Source of the DNA: Odontomyia ornata
Lineage: Eukaryota > Arthropoda > Insecta > Diptera > Stratiomyidae
Assembly: GCA_963969285.1 (NCBI GenBank)
Contig: OZ017738.1
Span: 391,753,625-391,817,624, forward strand
Direction: 5' to 3'
DNA: 64,000 bases
Under the pieces are notes generated by a model. The model was not told the origin of the DNA and searched no databases. It saw only the letters and a list, made by a program, of their open reading frames with translations. How positions within the stretch are numbered: the first letter of the stretch is position 1; the number at the start of each line of letters is the position of its first letter. Both the position numbers and the translations under genes were made by a program. This document shows positions 46,201 to 58,227 of this stretch, piece after piece.

Positions 46201-46645
46201 TTATTGTGATATGTCAACAAGTCAAATGGCTATAACTACACTGAATGCGGTTCAATTCTAATAAAACATACAGGATGGGTCAATCTAGAACTACTTTGTG
46301 AGAAAATTTTATTGCATTTGAGGATACCTTTCTAATTTTATTGGCGAACGTGTGAAATTTAGAAATCGTACTTGTTTTAAGGGTGCTAAGCAAAATTTGA
46401 TTTCTAAGGATTTTTTCGTTGCTGAACGCATAGAAAATCACCGTCATGATTTTTTTCACATTTTTCGGTTCACAGGTGTCCAATCGCGAAGAAGGGTGCC
46501 ATTTTCTGGGTTCTTCCACTTCCCCTACCCACCTCATTATCGATATGGCGATTTCGGGATGTGACTTTAAAAGATCTCATCTAAATTTTTCATTTAACAT
46601 GCCACTATCTTTGCTGAAAAAAATTTTAGGGGTCACATTGGAATA
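46200..46645 (+). mobile_element. HE relic, diverged core
   Basis: Recognised by CATGATTTTTTTCACATTTTTC (46444-46465), then GGTTCACAGGTGTCCAATCGCGAAG, then TTCGGGATGTGACTTTAAAAGATCTCAT. Upstream CTATAACTACACTGAATGCGG and GGGTCAATCTAGAACTA match the family's CTATAACTTCG and GGTAGATCAATCTTAT blocks loosely. No terminal hairpin or GTCY tract. The oldest-looking copy. Confidence 0.65.
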
Positions 46646-47085
46646 AGTGATGGTTAGTGTCATGTAGCATCATCAATTGTTCACAATCCATCCCCACCCA
46701 AAAGACCACCTAGACACCCACCAGCAATATTCGACTTCTACAACGATGCACTAAAATTAAACTAGGTGCCAGGGGGGAAACTCGCTCCACAATACCGCAG
46801 ACGCTAGCCTGTCACTGCATACACACGTCCCTGAACCACATCAATTCCAGTGAGAACCAATATTTAGCTCTCTGAGGTAGCAGGTCACCGCTACAAATCC
46901 TTATTAGACATTTTTATCCTCACAAAGCACTACAAATGGCAGTCAATGTGGGGCCCGAAAAGCCTGGCTGTTTCACTAGCCATGAGCCTGAGACAGACCA
47001 TCGTCTCTAGGTAAAGTATTGATTATTTTTTGTCACTAGATGGTGTTCGTTGTCATATATCGGGTAATGCCAATCAAATTGAGTC
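46646..47085. other. Unassigned interval
   Basis: More GC-rich than its surroundings (CCCACCC and GTGGGGCCCG-type stretches) and without a frame of note. It may be the end of a foreign element that I cannot identify. Confidence 0.35.
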
Positions 47086-48115
47086 AACCTGACATACGTT
47101 TGAAAGGTGACATTTCAGTCTACAATTTTCATACGGACAGTTTTGTATTTCGTCATTCGCGTCAAAAGTTGTATTCATTTAAAAATGAGTGAAATTTCTG
47201 AAAAATCGTTATATTTTACAATATCACTACGATCAAGGTGAGAATGCATCGCAGGCTCGTGAAAAAATTTTTGGTGTCTACGGTCAAGATACTTTATCAA
47301 AAGCTACAGCCAAGAGATGGTTCGCTCGCTTTCGTTCTGGAAATTTTGATGCACCTCGCCCAGGTCGACCAATAACTGAAAAAATCGATGAAATCTTACA
47401 AAAAATTTAAGATGACCAACAAACAGTTTTAAACCATTTGCGTAAGGCTGGATACACAAAGAATCTCGACGTTTGGGTGCTGCATGAATTAACACAAACA
47501 AATTTGATCGGCCAAATTTCCAGTTGCGAAATGCTAATATAACGCAACCAAATCAAGCCATTTTTGAATCAAATCATTACGGGCGATGAAAAACGGGTAA
47601 GATACGAGAATGTCGTTCCAAAAAGATTATGGTCAAAAAACGACTTCAAAGCCAGGATTGACACCAAATAAGGTTATGGTGTGTTTATGGTGAGATTGGA
47701 AGGGAATCGTTTATCATGATGTGTAAGCCGGCCAAACACTCAATTCGGGCTCTGTGCTCTCAGTAATAAACCAAATTGCAACAAGCAACTCAAAACAACC
47801 GGCCAGAATTATTCTATGGGAAGGGCGTTGTCTTCCATCATAACAATGCCCGACCACACATATCTTTGGCGACCCGGCAAAAATAAACAGAGCTTCGCTG
47901 GGAAGTTTTGATGCATCCGCCGTATAGTCCAGACCATGCACCATCAGACTACCATTTGTTTTGGTCTCTGCAAAACTTCCTTGGCGGAAAGAAATTCACT
48001 TCAAAAAGGGACTGTGAAAATTACTCGGCCAAGTTTTTCGCCGGTAAACCACAGCAGATCTACACAGATGGAATAATTGCTCTACCTTAAAAAAATTACA
48101 AAAGGTCATAGATAA
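47086..48115 (+). pseudogene. mariner (DD34D-type) transposase fossil
   Basis: The N-terminal helix-turn-helix half is open at 47189-47410: LQYHYDQGENASQAREKIF, then SKATAKRWFARFRSGNFD and PRPGRPIT, the classic mariner wording. TAA at 47408 breaks it. Shifted frames then give RKAGYTKNLDVWVLHELTQ, FLNQIITGDEKRVRYEN (first catalytic Asp in GDEK, with Arg for the usual Trp) and PKRLWSK. The second region reads FHHNNARPHISLATRQK in one frame (Asn where HDNARPH has Asp) and PPYSPDHAPSDYHLFWSL carries the third Asp. Many frameshifts. Terminal repeats could not be paired. Confidence 0.82.
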
Positions 48116-48353
48116 TAATGGACAATGCATACTTAAATATAATCCATTTTAATTTAAAGAAATATTCAATCGGAAAATCGTAAAAAATGCTCAATACTAA
48201 CCAATATTTTTATAAATTTATATTCAACATTTTGTTTATATTTAGTTAGAAGTTGTTGATAGAGTTAGGAAGTACGTAAATATTATATTCAGGTCAACTT
48301 TTCAAGAGAATTCACCTATTGCGGAAAGTATATTTTATGTATATATATATATA

Positions 48354-48639
48354 TGTAATATTGAATAGTCTTTATTCATATAAACTGCTATAAAATAGAT
48401 AAATTGATATTATGTAAGTATTCGCGTCGCGGCTGTAGCGACAACTGAGTGACGACCGATGGGTTGAACGGCTTACTGTACAACGGCTTGCACACGATGG
48501 ACGACGGCTGAGACACGACCTTTCGACTGCTCCATAGAACGGGTGTAACACGACTCCCTTATCGACTAACACGACTAACTCGTAGAGCGGCTGACTGACG
48601 ACGACTGCTCACACACACACAATAGCTACATACTTTACA
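48354..48639 (-). repeat. gypsy-B LTR (3' LTR in element orientation)
   Basis: TGTAATATTGAATAG to ACATACTTTACA on the plus strand. The left flank is a short (TA)n run. Confidence 0.93.
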
Positions 48640-49763
48640 TTCGGCCATTCTGATTCTGTCATTGGCCTCCGATGACCAAGGATCCTCGCTGTTGACTACG
48701 TATCGCCATAGCTTCATGTTATCACAACTCGTGGCTGTTGTGTTAGGCCCTTCGACACTTGCAGCTTTTCGAACATCATAACGCCCGTTACGCTTTATTT
48801 TCGTGATCTCATATGGGCCTAAATACTCGCTTGCCAGTTTTCTACCCGTTATAAATTGAGTTCGGCGAATTGCCATCAAATCATCGACATATTCTGCTTT
48901 TCGCTTCTTGTTGAATTGTTCACTATAGGCGGCTTGTGCTTGATGAATTTCAGCCTTAGCGTTTTGCCGCAACTGCTGCCTCTCAACATCGAAATTATCA
49001 AACAGTTCTACTTGAAGCGCCTGTATAATGTGATCCTCTATGAAATACTTCATATTGACTCCAAACATCAACTCAAATGATGATCTTTTTGTCGATACGT
49101 TAATCGTGCTGTTCATTGCTTTCTGTACCTTTGGAACAAATTTATACCATACAATTTGACCGTTCCCTCGTGGAACACCTGTAGTGGTCCATACATCCTC
49201 GATGCCATTTTCACGCGTAAACTGCTCAAATGCCTGTGCCGTAAATGCAGCGCCCCGATCATTAACAATTCGAATCGGATTTCCAAAAATCGTGTTCCAT
49301 TCCTCCAACTTCCTAAGGACTTCTTCGCAGTTTGTGGTTTTCGTTGTGTACAACCAAACGAATTTGGTAAATCCATCCACCATGGCGAAAATATATTTAT
49401 ACTGCTTTACAGATGGTCAATATGTATTGTGTGTAGCGGCGTATCCCCTTTTTCTATTGGAGTCGAAAATCCCTCTTTCTTCCTCAGCTTTTTGTTGTAC
49501 ATGATACATTTCACGCAGTTATTAATAACATGTGCGACTTTGCCTTTCAGATGCGGTATCCAATATTTCTGCTGAATCGAATGCATCGTTTTTTGAACAG
49601 CAAAATAACCAGGGTTATGAGCTTCTGTGATAATTTCTCTTTCCATTTGTCGTGGCACCACTAGAAGTTCCGCTCCGTCTACCGCTTTAAACAGAAGACC
49701 CCCTTTTAATTTAAAATTCTCGTATGGCCGGGTAGTTAGAATTTCAGTGATTGGTGTTATCAT
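48640..49763 (-). pseudogene. gypsy-B integrase, catalytic Glu deleted
   Basis: Zinc domain at 49700-49500: AHNPGYFAVQKTMHSIQQKY then NNCVKCIMYN (HHCC). Core: HTIHIDHL (first Asp), a frameshift near 49395, then MVDGFTKFVWLYTTK, VNDRGAAFTAQAF (second Asp intact) and TTTGVPRGNGQI. At 49150-49156 the sequence runs straight into VWYKFVPKVQKAMN. By comparison with gypsy-A, about two dozen residues including the catalytic Glu (NGQVERLH in A) are missing in frame. The C-terminal part includes GRKLASEYLGPYEITKI and RYDVRKAASVEG, then runs into the LTR. Confidence 0.88.
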
Positions 49764-51169
49764 GGGATCATCTTGCTGTGCCTTTTAATTCGTGCGGTCA
49801 ATTCTGATGAGACAAACATTATTTGTTGCGGATAATGGCTTAAACAATCGACGTGCTTTAGGCGTTCTCCTTTACGGTGTTCGAGCTGGTAATCAAAATC
49901 CTGCAGGTAAATCACCCATTGTGCCACCTCTCGGGGGACGTCCTTTTTGTTAATGGTCTGTTTGAAAGCCCCGCAATCTGTTACCAGCTTAAATTGTATT
50001 CCCAATAAATATTGTCGAAACTTCTTTAATGCCAAGAAAATAGCTTTAGCTTCTTGGATATAGCTGTGTTGCTTTGCCTCCGTCTCAGAGGTTTCCTTAC
50101 TCCAAAAATATACAGGATGTAACTGATTGTCAAACCATTGCAACAAAGTCGCCGCAAATCCATCTTTCGATGTATCTGTGTGTAACTCGGTTTTCGCATT
50201 TGTATCGTAAATCTTCAAGACTGGTTCTTCAACTAAAGCAGCTTTTAACGACTGGAATGCTTGCATTCCTGCGTGGCCCATTTCAAACACAGCGTTCTTT
50301 CGTAGCGAATTATTAAGCGGCTTGGCGATCTGGGAATAGTTCCTTATAAATTTTCGAAAAAATTCCGTTAAGCCTAGAAAAGACTGAACGGCCTTTATTG
50401 TTTTCGGAGCCGGGAATTTTTGAACAGCACTCGTCTTTTCTATGCCGGGCTTAATGCGACCATTTCCGACAATGTGTCCTAAGAAATTTACCGATGTTTG
50501 TAGAAAACGACACTTCTTCCATTTGATTTTAAGTCCCGCTGCAGCTGCAACGTTAATAACTTGCTTCATTTTCGCAATGCAAAGTTCAGCCGTCTCCACA
50601 TGTATGATTATGTCGTCCATATATAAATCCAAGACGTCCTCGTCAATTAGGTTCCGGAACACATAGTTCACAAATCGATTAAAAACTGCTGGACAGTTAC
50701 GGAATCCAAACGGCGCCTTGTTAAACTCGTACAATCCATTTTTGTGAGAAACGCTGTGTATTTTTTACTATTCTCCTCAATGGGGACGTGGAAAAAACCA
50801 TTTTCCAAATTCATTACGGTGAAATATTTCGCTTTCTGCAGCTTCAGCAAAACTTCATCGACAATCGGCACGGGAAAACAGTCCCTCAAAACGTTTTGTT
50901 GAGTTGATGATAGTCTACGCAAACTCGATTAGTCCCGTCCTTTTTTTGACAATAACCATTCGGCTAGCAAAATTCGATGTGGATCGACGAATGATGCCCG
51001 CTTCTAGCCACTCATCAATCTGGTTTTTTACAGCATTCATCTCTCCTACTGCTACGTGACTTGGTGAATGTTGAAATGGCAGGATTTCACCGTCAGGAAC
51101 AATCTTCAGCTTCACAGGACATTCCTCGGTATATGCAGCTGGCTGAAAGCTGTCGACCATCCTCTGCAC
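49760..51169 (-). pseudogene. gypsy-B reverse transcriptase and RNase H
   Basis: RT lead-in AVKNQIDEWLEAGIIRRSTS (about 51055-50995) and FASRMVIVKK. After a frameshift near 50920 come KYFTVMNLENGFFHVPIEE and KKYTAFLTK. After another near 50735 the frame is open for 324 codons: YEFNKAPFGFRNCPAVFNRF, VLDLYMDDIII with YMDD intact, VNFLGHIVGNG, SFLGLTEFFRKFIRNYSQIA, then RNase H TELHTDTSKDGFAATLLQ, YLLGIQFKLVTDCGAF and RLKHVDCLSHYP. Most of RT and RNase H is therefore preserved in one frame. Confidence 0.9.
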
Positions 51170-51762
51170 GATATGTTTGTACTGTGGGGGTACAACAACG
51201 TCAGTAAGTGACTGGACAATGTTAAAGGTACTTCCTCAGTTTTCTCCCCCGAAGGAGGAGAAAACTTATAACCGGCCGGGGTAGACTTCGTTTCGAACTT
51301 CCTGATGAAATCATCCCCTAGACTAGCATCGCATCCCATAACGCTGTCCTCCACAACCAGAAATTTGTGGCTGGTCCGTATGCTATCCACCTGCATTTCC
51401 GCAACGACTTCGCCTATAGGGTGGGTTGTTGTATTGCCTAAGCATTGTAATGCTGCATTGCCGTTAACTGCTACAACGCTGCCGAATTTGCTGCCGACTG
51501 TTCTTCGTACGAGGGAAACATCAGCTGCCGTATCCACCAGCACATTAACCTTATTGGTGTTGACTGTCAATTGCTTCAGCCGATTTTTCCCATATATTAC
51601 ATTCACCACCGCATTGTTTGTGCATTGTTTTGACATGTGTCCGGTTTTGTTGCAGCGAAAGCATTTCATCTCCACCTTGCAGTCTTTCCGCAGATGATCC
51701 GCCGACCCGCAATTATAACAATGTTGCTTTTTCGGCTTGGTTCCTGTCGAACTTGGCTTCAC
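51112..51762 (-). pseudogene. gypsy-B nucleocapsid and protease
   Basis: Two zinc knuckles: CYNCGSADHLRKDC and CFRCNKTGHMSKQC, both CX2CX4HX4C (about 51725-51635). The aspartic protease follows: NVLVDTAADVSLV at about 51545, with DTA in place of the usual DTG or DSG. The domain continues to GCDASLGDDFIRKF (about 51340). DTA is tolerated in some retroelement proteases, so this need not be a lesion. The 216-codon frame is broken from gag upstream by a stop or frameshift at about 51810. Confidence 0.85.
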
Positions 51763-51809
51763 TTGTTGTTCCTTGTGAACTACACTTTCATATATATCAT
51801 ATTCAGTTT

Positions 51810-52550
51810 TTATTCTTTGAATAACTTACACCGGTAAAGATTAAACCAGAAATCACCCTTCAAATTCAGACCGTCCACGGTGTATCGAATAATGTATTCA
51901 GTATCGACTATCGCTCGAGCGGCAATACGTTTCATTTGAAGCAAGTATTCATGAAACGTTTCATCTTTGCGCTTCTTACGTTCACTCAGCTGCTTGTGTA
52001 TTTCTGCACCGCATATGTATTCTGTTTCGAACTCTTCTAACAATAATCGGCGTAGAGCACTATAGTCACACACTGTTGTAGTTGTTGATTCTAAGAATAG
52101 CTTTGCCATGCGAGTCATTTTCGCTCTCGCCTGTACGTACTTCTGCTTTTCATTAAGTCCATAAGCATCGGCGTTCAGTTCAAAACTACTTAGGCACTGC
52201 CTTATGGTCATGTTTTCACCGTCGAAGTTTGGTATTATTCTCGCGAAGTTTTCGACCACTAGCTTAGTGTCATTCTTTCCGACTTCATCCGCCTGGATTT
52301 TTAGTGATAGCAGCTGAATCAACTGCTGCAAAAATTCACCATCGTTGGTTGGTGCAGTAGGCGCGGCGAGTGTGGTGGGCTTTGCTGCTGCTGGAAAATC
52401 TCCTGCTGCTATATTTGTGTACGAACAGCTAGGTAACACACTGTATTGCTTCTCTCTACCGCTTACAGAAAGCTCGTCGCACTTAACCGCTGTTGCTAAG
52501 GTTGAAGCTGTATTCAACGGCACATTTTTCGCTCTTTCCGAATCACTCAT
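51810..52550 (-). pseudogene. gypsy-B gag, capsid part
   Basis: Start at ATG 52550 (MSDSERAKNVPLNTASTLA), just inside the LTR and primer site. An Ala/Pro/Thr-rich N-terminal region is followed by the capsid fold: ARIIPNFDGENMTIRQCLSS, QKYVQARAKMTRMAKLFLES, LRRLLLEEFETEYICGAEIH and KKRKDETFHEYLLQMKRIA. The equivalent in gypsy-A is KKTDETLGEYLYHM. The 246-codon frame ends at a TAA near 51810. Shifted sequence (EYDIYESVVHKEQQVKPSS) then leads into the knuckles, so one lesion separates the two halves. Confidence 0.85.
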
Positions 52551-52749
52551 ACTGCTCTGCTGTTAATCCGCTGCACTGCTCTCGTATTGTACGGTTTCTT
52601 AGATTGTGCCACTTGCTGTTGCCTCGCTTGCACTGCACTGCGCGGTTTTTTCGGGGTCTTCTTTGCGATCATGTAAATTTGGTCGCGCTATTTCTTTTTC
52701 GTAATAACCGCGCCGAATCCACGGCGAATGCACTACTAAACTATGTTCT

Positions 52750-52767
52750 CAGACGGTTGAGCCCCCA
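52750..52767 (-). promoter_or_regulatory. Putative primer binding site of gypsy-B
   Basis: On the minus strand TTTGGGGGCTCAACCG, a few bases inside the LTR, the same sequence and offset as in gypsy-A. Confidence 0.6.
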
Positions 52768-52769
52768 AA

Positions 52770-53490
<721 letters not shown>

Positions 53491-53900
53491 CTGTGCCCAA
53501 AAAATAAGGTGACCTTGTATTTATTTTGAAAATTCTTTATATATTCTTTCAAATCAATTTCATCCCCTTCATGGTAATCTCCTCCCGATGCAATGCACTT
53601 ATGCCAACGGATTTTCCAATCTTCGAAACACTGATTGTAGTCACTTTCCGGGATGGCCTTCAGTTCCGTCTTCGCTGCGGCTTGAATCTCCTCTATCGTA
53701 TCAAAACGGTGTCCTTGGAGCGGTCTTTTGAGCTTGCTGAACAGCCAGAAGTCGCACGGTGCCAGATCAGGTGAATACGGTGGTTGTAGAACGATATGGG
53801 TTGAGTTTTTGGCGAAATGATCACGAATTACGAGTGCAGTATGGGATGGTGCATTATCGTGGTGTAAAAAACCAATGATTGTCTTTCCACAATTCCGCCC
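53491..53900 (-). pseudogene. mariner DD34D transposase, C-terminal remnant
   Basis: Reads IIGFLHHDNAPSHTALVI (second catalytic Asp), then LQPPYSPDLAPCDFWLFSKL (third Asp), spacing 34, then RPLQGHRFDTIEEIQAA, SDYNQCFEDWKIRWHKCI and GGDYHEGDEIDL. The N-terminal DNA-binding region and the first Asp are missing, replaced by leader-like sequence up to 54020. The frame is open to the terminal repeat and reads into it, with no stop before the end of the element. Confidence 0.88.
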
Positions 53901-54045
53901 TTTTAAGGCGGATAGCGTTACGCAAACGACATGTAAATTTGACATAGATGTCACTGACAGTACTATCAACCTAAAAAAAATAATTCTCCAAATCCTTCGA
54001 CGCGCGCAGTTTAAATTCAAATGTCACCTTATTTTATGGGCACAA
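53491..54045 (-). mobile_element. Internally deleted mariner inside the (TA)n array
   Basis: 555 bp with ends CTGTGCCCAAAAAATAAGGT on the left and, reversed, TTGTGCCCATAAAATAAGGT on the right; TA flanks come from the array itself. One minus-strand frame holds the last part of a mariner transposase. Full-length mariners are about 1.3 kb, so roughly 700 bp are deleted. Confidence 0.9.
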
Positions 54046-54612
<567 letters not shown>

Positions 54613-54691
54613 TACAATATATTTATTAAATTTTTTTATTTCATCATATATATGTATTTTTTAGTAATATCTATTATTTCATTCCCTTTTT

Positions 54692-54722
54692 AGGGTTTTG
54701 TAAAATAATTTTGCAAAACCCT
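54692..54722 (-). repeat. 3' terminal hairpin of HE3
   Basis: 14-bp stem with one wobble (TTTTGT against GCAAAA) and a three-base loop. The arm equals the 5' motif of the same copy. Confidence 0.9.
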
Positions 54723-55624
54723 ACTAGTTTTGCGACCTGTCTGTCCGTCTGTCCGTCCGTCCGTGTGCCACAGCACCTTTTCTCGCAAAGTACCAACGCT
54801 AGAAACATCAAATTTTGTAAGCAGGTGTAAAGTGGTGCTCTCTTCAAAATTCAACTACAAAAAATTTTATAAGATAAGAAAAAAATAAATTACCTTAAAG
54901 GTAGCCGATATGGGTATCAAATGAAAGGTCTTCTTGAGAACTTTTCAAAACAGGTCTTACTTTGGTACTTTTTGTTTCGTGGGATGCGCAGGGAGGGGAA
55001 ATACACGAAAAATTTGTGTCCCCCCCCTCGCGATTGGACACCTGTGATCCGAAAAATCTGAAAAAAATTATGGTGGTAGATGTTTATGAGTACAACAACA
55101 ACAAATACCTTAGAAGTCGAAATTCGCTTAGGTTTGTTAAAAATAGTATGATATTCGAATTTCACATTTTCCCCAATAAAATCGCGTCGGTACCCTTAAA
55201 CTGAACGAAATTCGATATTTACGTAGCCTACTAGGAGTTCTTTAACTTTGTAAGTTTGATGAAAATCGAATGATATACACGGAAGTTATAGCCGTTTGAA
55301 ATTTCTCCAATTACAACAACAATAACACATGATTTATGTATTTTATGGACTTTCTATCCCATCAGTCACTGCAGTTTGGACTTGATCTTGTTGAAATTTT
55401 CCAATAACGTCAATAACATTAAAATTTATGAGAATTCATGATTTAAGTAATTTTTGTTGGTTTGCGACAAAATTGCGACCGTTGAAAGTAGAAAAACAAT
55501 TGATTTCCTTTGAACGTGCAGATCTCTTTAACATATTTCTTGACGTTATTCATTGCTGGTGACTGCATTTCTGAGAAGTTGGGTACAAAACCCTTCGGAC
55601 ATGAGTCTGTTTACCCAACTTGTT
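54692..55624 (-). mobile_element. HE3, hairpin-ended non-autonomous element (single-core form)
   Basis: Complete reversed copy. The 3' hairpin is at 54692-54722 (AGGGTTTTGTAAAATAATTTTGCAAAACCCT in two arms). The GTCY tract is at 54733-54763, the core CCTCGCGATTGGACACCTGT at 55026-55045, and the 5' motif TACAAAACCCT at 55584-55594, followed by the terminus TTACCCAACTTGTT at 55611-55624. The conserved TGCAGTCACCAGCAATGAATAA block is present in reverse near 55545-55566. About 930 bp, one core, unlike HE1 and HE2. Its outside 3' flank shares 18 bases with the flank of HE2. Confidence 0.85.
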
Positions 55625-55659
55625 TTATTTTATTCCTTATTCTGTATTATATAAAGAGT

Positions 55660-55810
55660 GATTCATTGTGAGGTCTAATGTAGTTTTTATTTCGTATTAT
55701 TTAACAAATCATCATGGAACGACTTACACCGCAACAATGCATCAAAGCTACCACTACAGCCACAGAAGTGCACAGCAGTTTGGTGTGGTTTATGGGCCGG
55801 TGGAATCATC

Positions 55811-55811
<1 letters not shown>
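55660..55811 (+). pseudogene. DD41D-type transposase remnant, internally deleted
   Basis: ATG 55714 gives MERLTPQQCIK, the typical start of rosa-group transposases. Within a few codons it jumps to CTAVWCGLWAGGIIG (about 55762-55811), which matches the VTVWCALWSGGVIG stretch in the middle of the rosa-like protein at 30.5 kb. The intervening DNA-binding and first catalytic regions are deleted. The (TA)n array begins exactly where the frame would go on. Confidence 0.65.
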
Positions 55812-55908
<97 letters not shown>

Positions 55909-55911
55909 CGA

Positions 55912-55966
<55 letters not shown>

Positions 55967-55973
55967 TATACGA

Positions 55974-56031
<58 letters not shown>

Positions 56032-56056
56032 ATATATATATATATATATATATATA
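55812..56056. repeat. (TA)n array, about 245 bp
   Basis: TA repeats with two ATATACGAGTATATA interruptions, at 55905-55915 and 55968-55978. Confidence 0.95.
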
Positions 56057-56609
56057 ATAATCGCAATAAATATCCTTGTGATTGTCGATGCAAATTAAAT
56101 TTTGCAAAGAAAAAAAAAGTAGGATGCTCGCACCAAATAAGTGGAAAGTAATTCTTTTTCTGCTTACAACAGTAGATTTTGTCGGTAATTCAACCCAATC
56201 CGCTCGTTAAATGACAATATTCATATGTTTTAATATGTAACACCTCATCTTGTGTAATATGTATGCAATTTATAATTTCCTTAGTAAGATTTTCGCGAAC
56301 GTATGATAATGCCATTGTCTTTCGAAACTAACACTAAAGAAAAAATCATTATAGAATTTTCCTTATATAAGCGGGAATAATAATAAATCAACTTTTAATG
56401 GTTTTTCAATTTATGGAAGCTCGTGTCAATAAATATGAATTGTTAAATTATAATTGAGTCTTTTCTTCCATTATATCAGAGTGCCACCAGAACAGAAGCC
56501 GAAGGTGAGTGCGAGTTTGGGGTTTGACGTAATCTGCGACTAATAGATTCAATGCTTTCGGCTCGGTTATGTGGTGCTCTTGCTTGTAGTTTTGCCACTT
56601 TTACGTAGT
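56057..56609. other. Unassigned interval
   Basis: AT-rich sequence between the TA array and RTE copy III; no frame or repeat identified. It may contain the lost right end of the DD41D remnant. Confidence 0.4.
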
Positions 56610-57628
56610 GTAGAGTATTTACTTGAAAAATTCTGGTAGATCAACATAGACGTACACCAAATTTCCGTTGGCTTTAAGCAAGCATTCGACAATATTGACC
56701 GTAACGTACTGGACCATATAATGCTTTGCTTTGGCATCCCAGCCAAATTAGTCCGTCTTACCAAAATGACAATGACAATGACGTCGACGACCTCCAAACT
56801 TTGAATCAATAACCAACTCTCCGATACCTACGACACAATTATTGGACTAAAGTAGGGAGATAGGTCGGCACCATTGCTATTTCATTTGACTCTGGAGTAC
56901 GTCATCAGAAAGCTACCTGTCGATACACGAGGTGTATTACCATACAAGTCGAACCAAGTAGCAGCCTATGCGGACAACATCAACATTTTGGCACGACTGC
57001 CAAAGAACTCTTCCTGAAACTCGCACTTGGCGAATACTGTATCGAGAATGTTAGCGAATTTGTGTATTTAGACAAAACTAGAAGGGCTACAAAGCAATGA
57101 AAATAAAAAAAAGCTCATGACGCAGTCAAGGAAAGATATCTCAAGTACACAAAATATCACACTTTGAGAATACAGTATGGAAAATATGAGCAAGAACCAT
57201 GGGTGTGAAACATGAACCCTAACCCAAACATCCGCAAATATATTGAACGCCTTTGAGTGACGGGTCCTGAAGCGAATAATCGGAGCGAAGCTAGATGGAG
57301 ACCAATGGCGAATTCGATACACCAATCAGCTTTATGAAATTTTTGATGAGCCCTAGGTCTCAACGATTGTAAGACATCGGGAGCTAGATACATGAATCGT
57401 ATGGATGAGCAACGGATACCCAAAAAGGTATTCGTTGGGAAAACTGAACGGTGGAGACTAGTGGGGAAACCGAGGAAGCGCTGGCCTGACTCGGTCGACG
57501 AAGACAGTTCATCGCTACTCGGATTTCGAAATTGGAGGACGCGGTCAATGGACCGAGATAGTTGGAGGCGCTATTTGCAGGAAGCGAAGGTCCGAAGGGG
57601 ACTGTAGTGCTACGAAGAAAAAGACGAA
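56610..57628 (+). pseudogene. RTE copy III, reverse transcriptase fragment
   Basis: A 5'-truncated RTE copy. Frames in succession give INIDVHQISVGFKQAFDNID-like sequence (56635-56705), VIRKLPVDTRG at about 56905, AYADNINIL at about 56970 (second Asp of YADD now Asn), then RIIGAKLDGDQWRIRY at about 57275. The open C-terminal part at 57392-57607 reads RIPKKVFVGKTERWRLVGKP and SVDEDSSSLLGFRNW. It ends in GTGCTACGAAGAAAAAGACG, the family's GAA-type tail. Internal deletions as well as frameshifts compared with copy I. Confidence 0.85.
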
Positions 57629-58227
57629 TATTTCGATTAGAATTAGAGTAGCTTATACCAGATACCGCGTCCGAATGTAGATCGGTAACGCGCGAGGTTG
57701 ATGTTCTTTCTTGTTTGAATATTGGAAGCCTAAAAAAAGCTGCCGTAGTGCAATGTTTGAATTTTTCTCGAAAATATTTTGAACGAATTTTTATCGGACA
57801 ATTCGATTCAATGGCTGAAAAACTGTATTAGAGCTTAGTGTACTCACGTTGAGATCAACGACCGGAATTCTTCTCTAAACTAGGTGGCTGACAAGCAGCC
57901 ACCTTTGAGTAGACTGCGAGCATCCAAACATGTAAGCCTTAAGAGGCACAGGTCGTTGATATAGCTCAAGACTTCACGTCTTAAGCCAGTTAGGGCCGGT
58001 TTTGATTTCCTTCGAGAAATCTCGAACGAGACGACAAGAGATAAAGTCATTACATAAGTCAACAGAAATTAAACCTATTATTTAAACAGTTACTTAAATT
58101 TTATTTCAAGTTTGAAATTCGTTCGATTTACCGTTTTTAGCCAAAACAAGGGGATGTAAATTTAGTTCGGGCAATAGATATCCCGAGCGTAGTAAGTCAA
58201 CCAAAAGGATAATGAGTGGGCGCCAAA
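57629..58227. other. Unassigned interval
   Basis: About 600 bases without recognisable features. A palindrome-like AGGTGGCTGACAAGCAGCCACCT lies at 57881-57903. Confidence 0.4.

Noticed and set aside
49156..49575. Plus-strand frames opposite gypsy-B integrase
   Set aside because: Shadows of the minus-strand integrase and RT.
57881..57903. Palindrome AGGTGGCTG...CAGCCACCT near 57.9 kb
   Set aside because: Short imperfect palindrome in unassigned sequence, not linked to any border.
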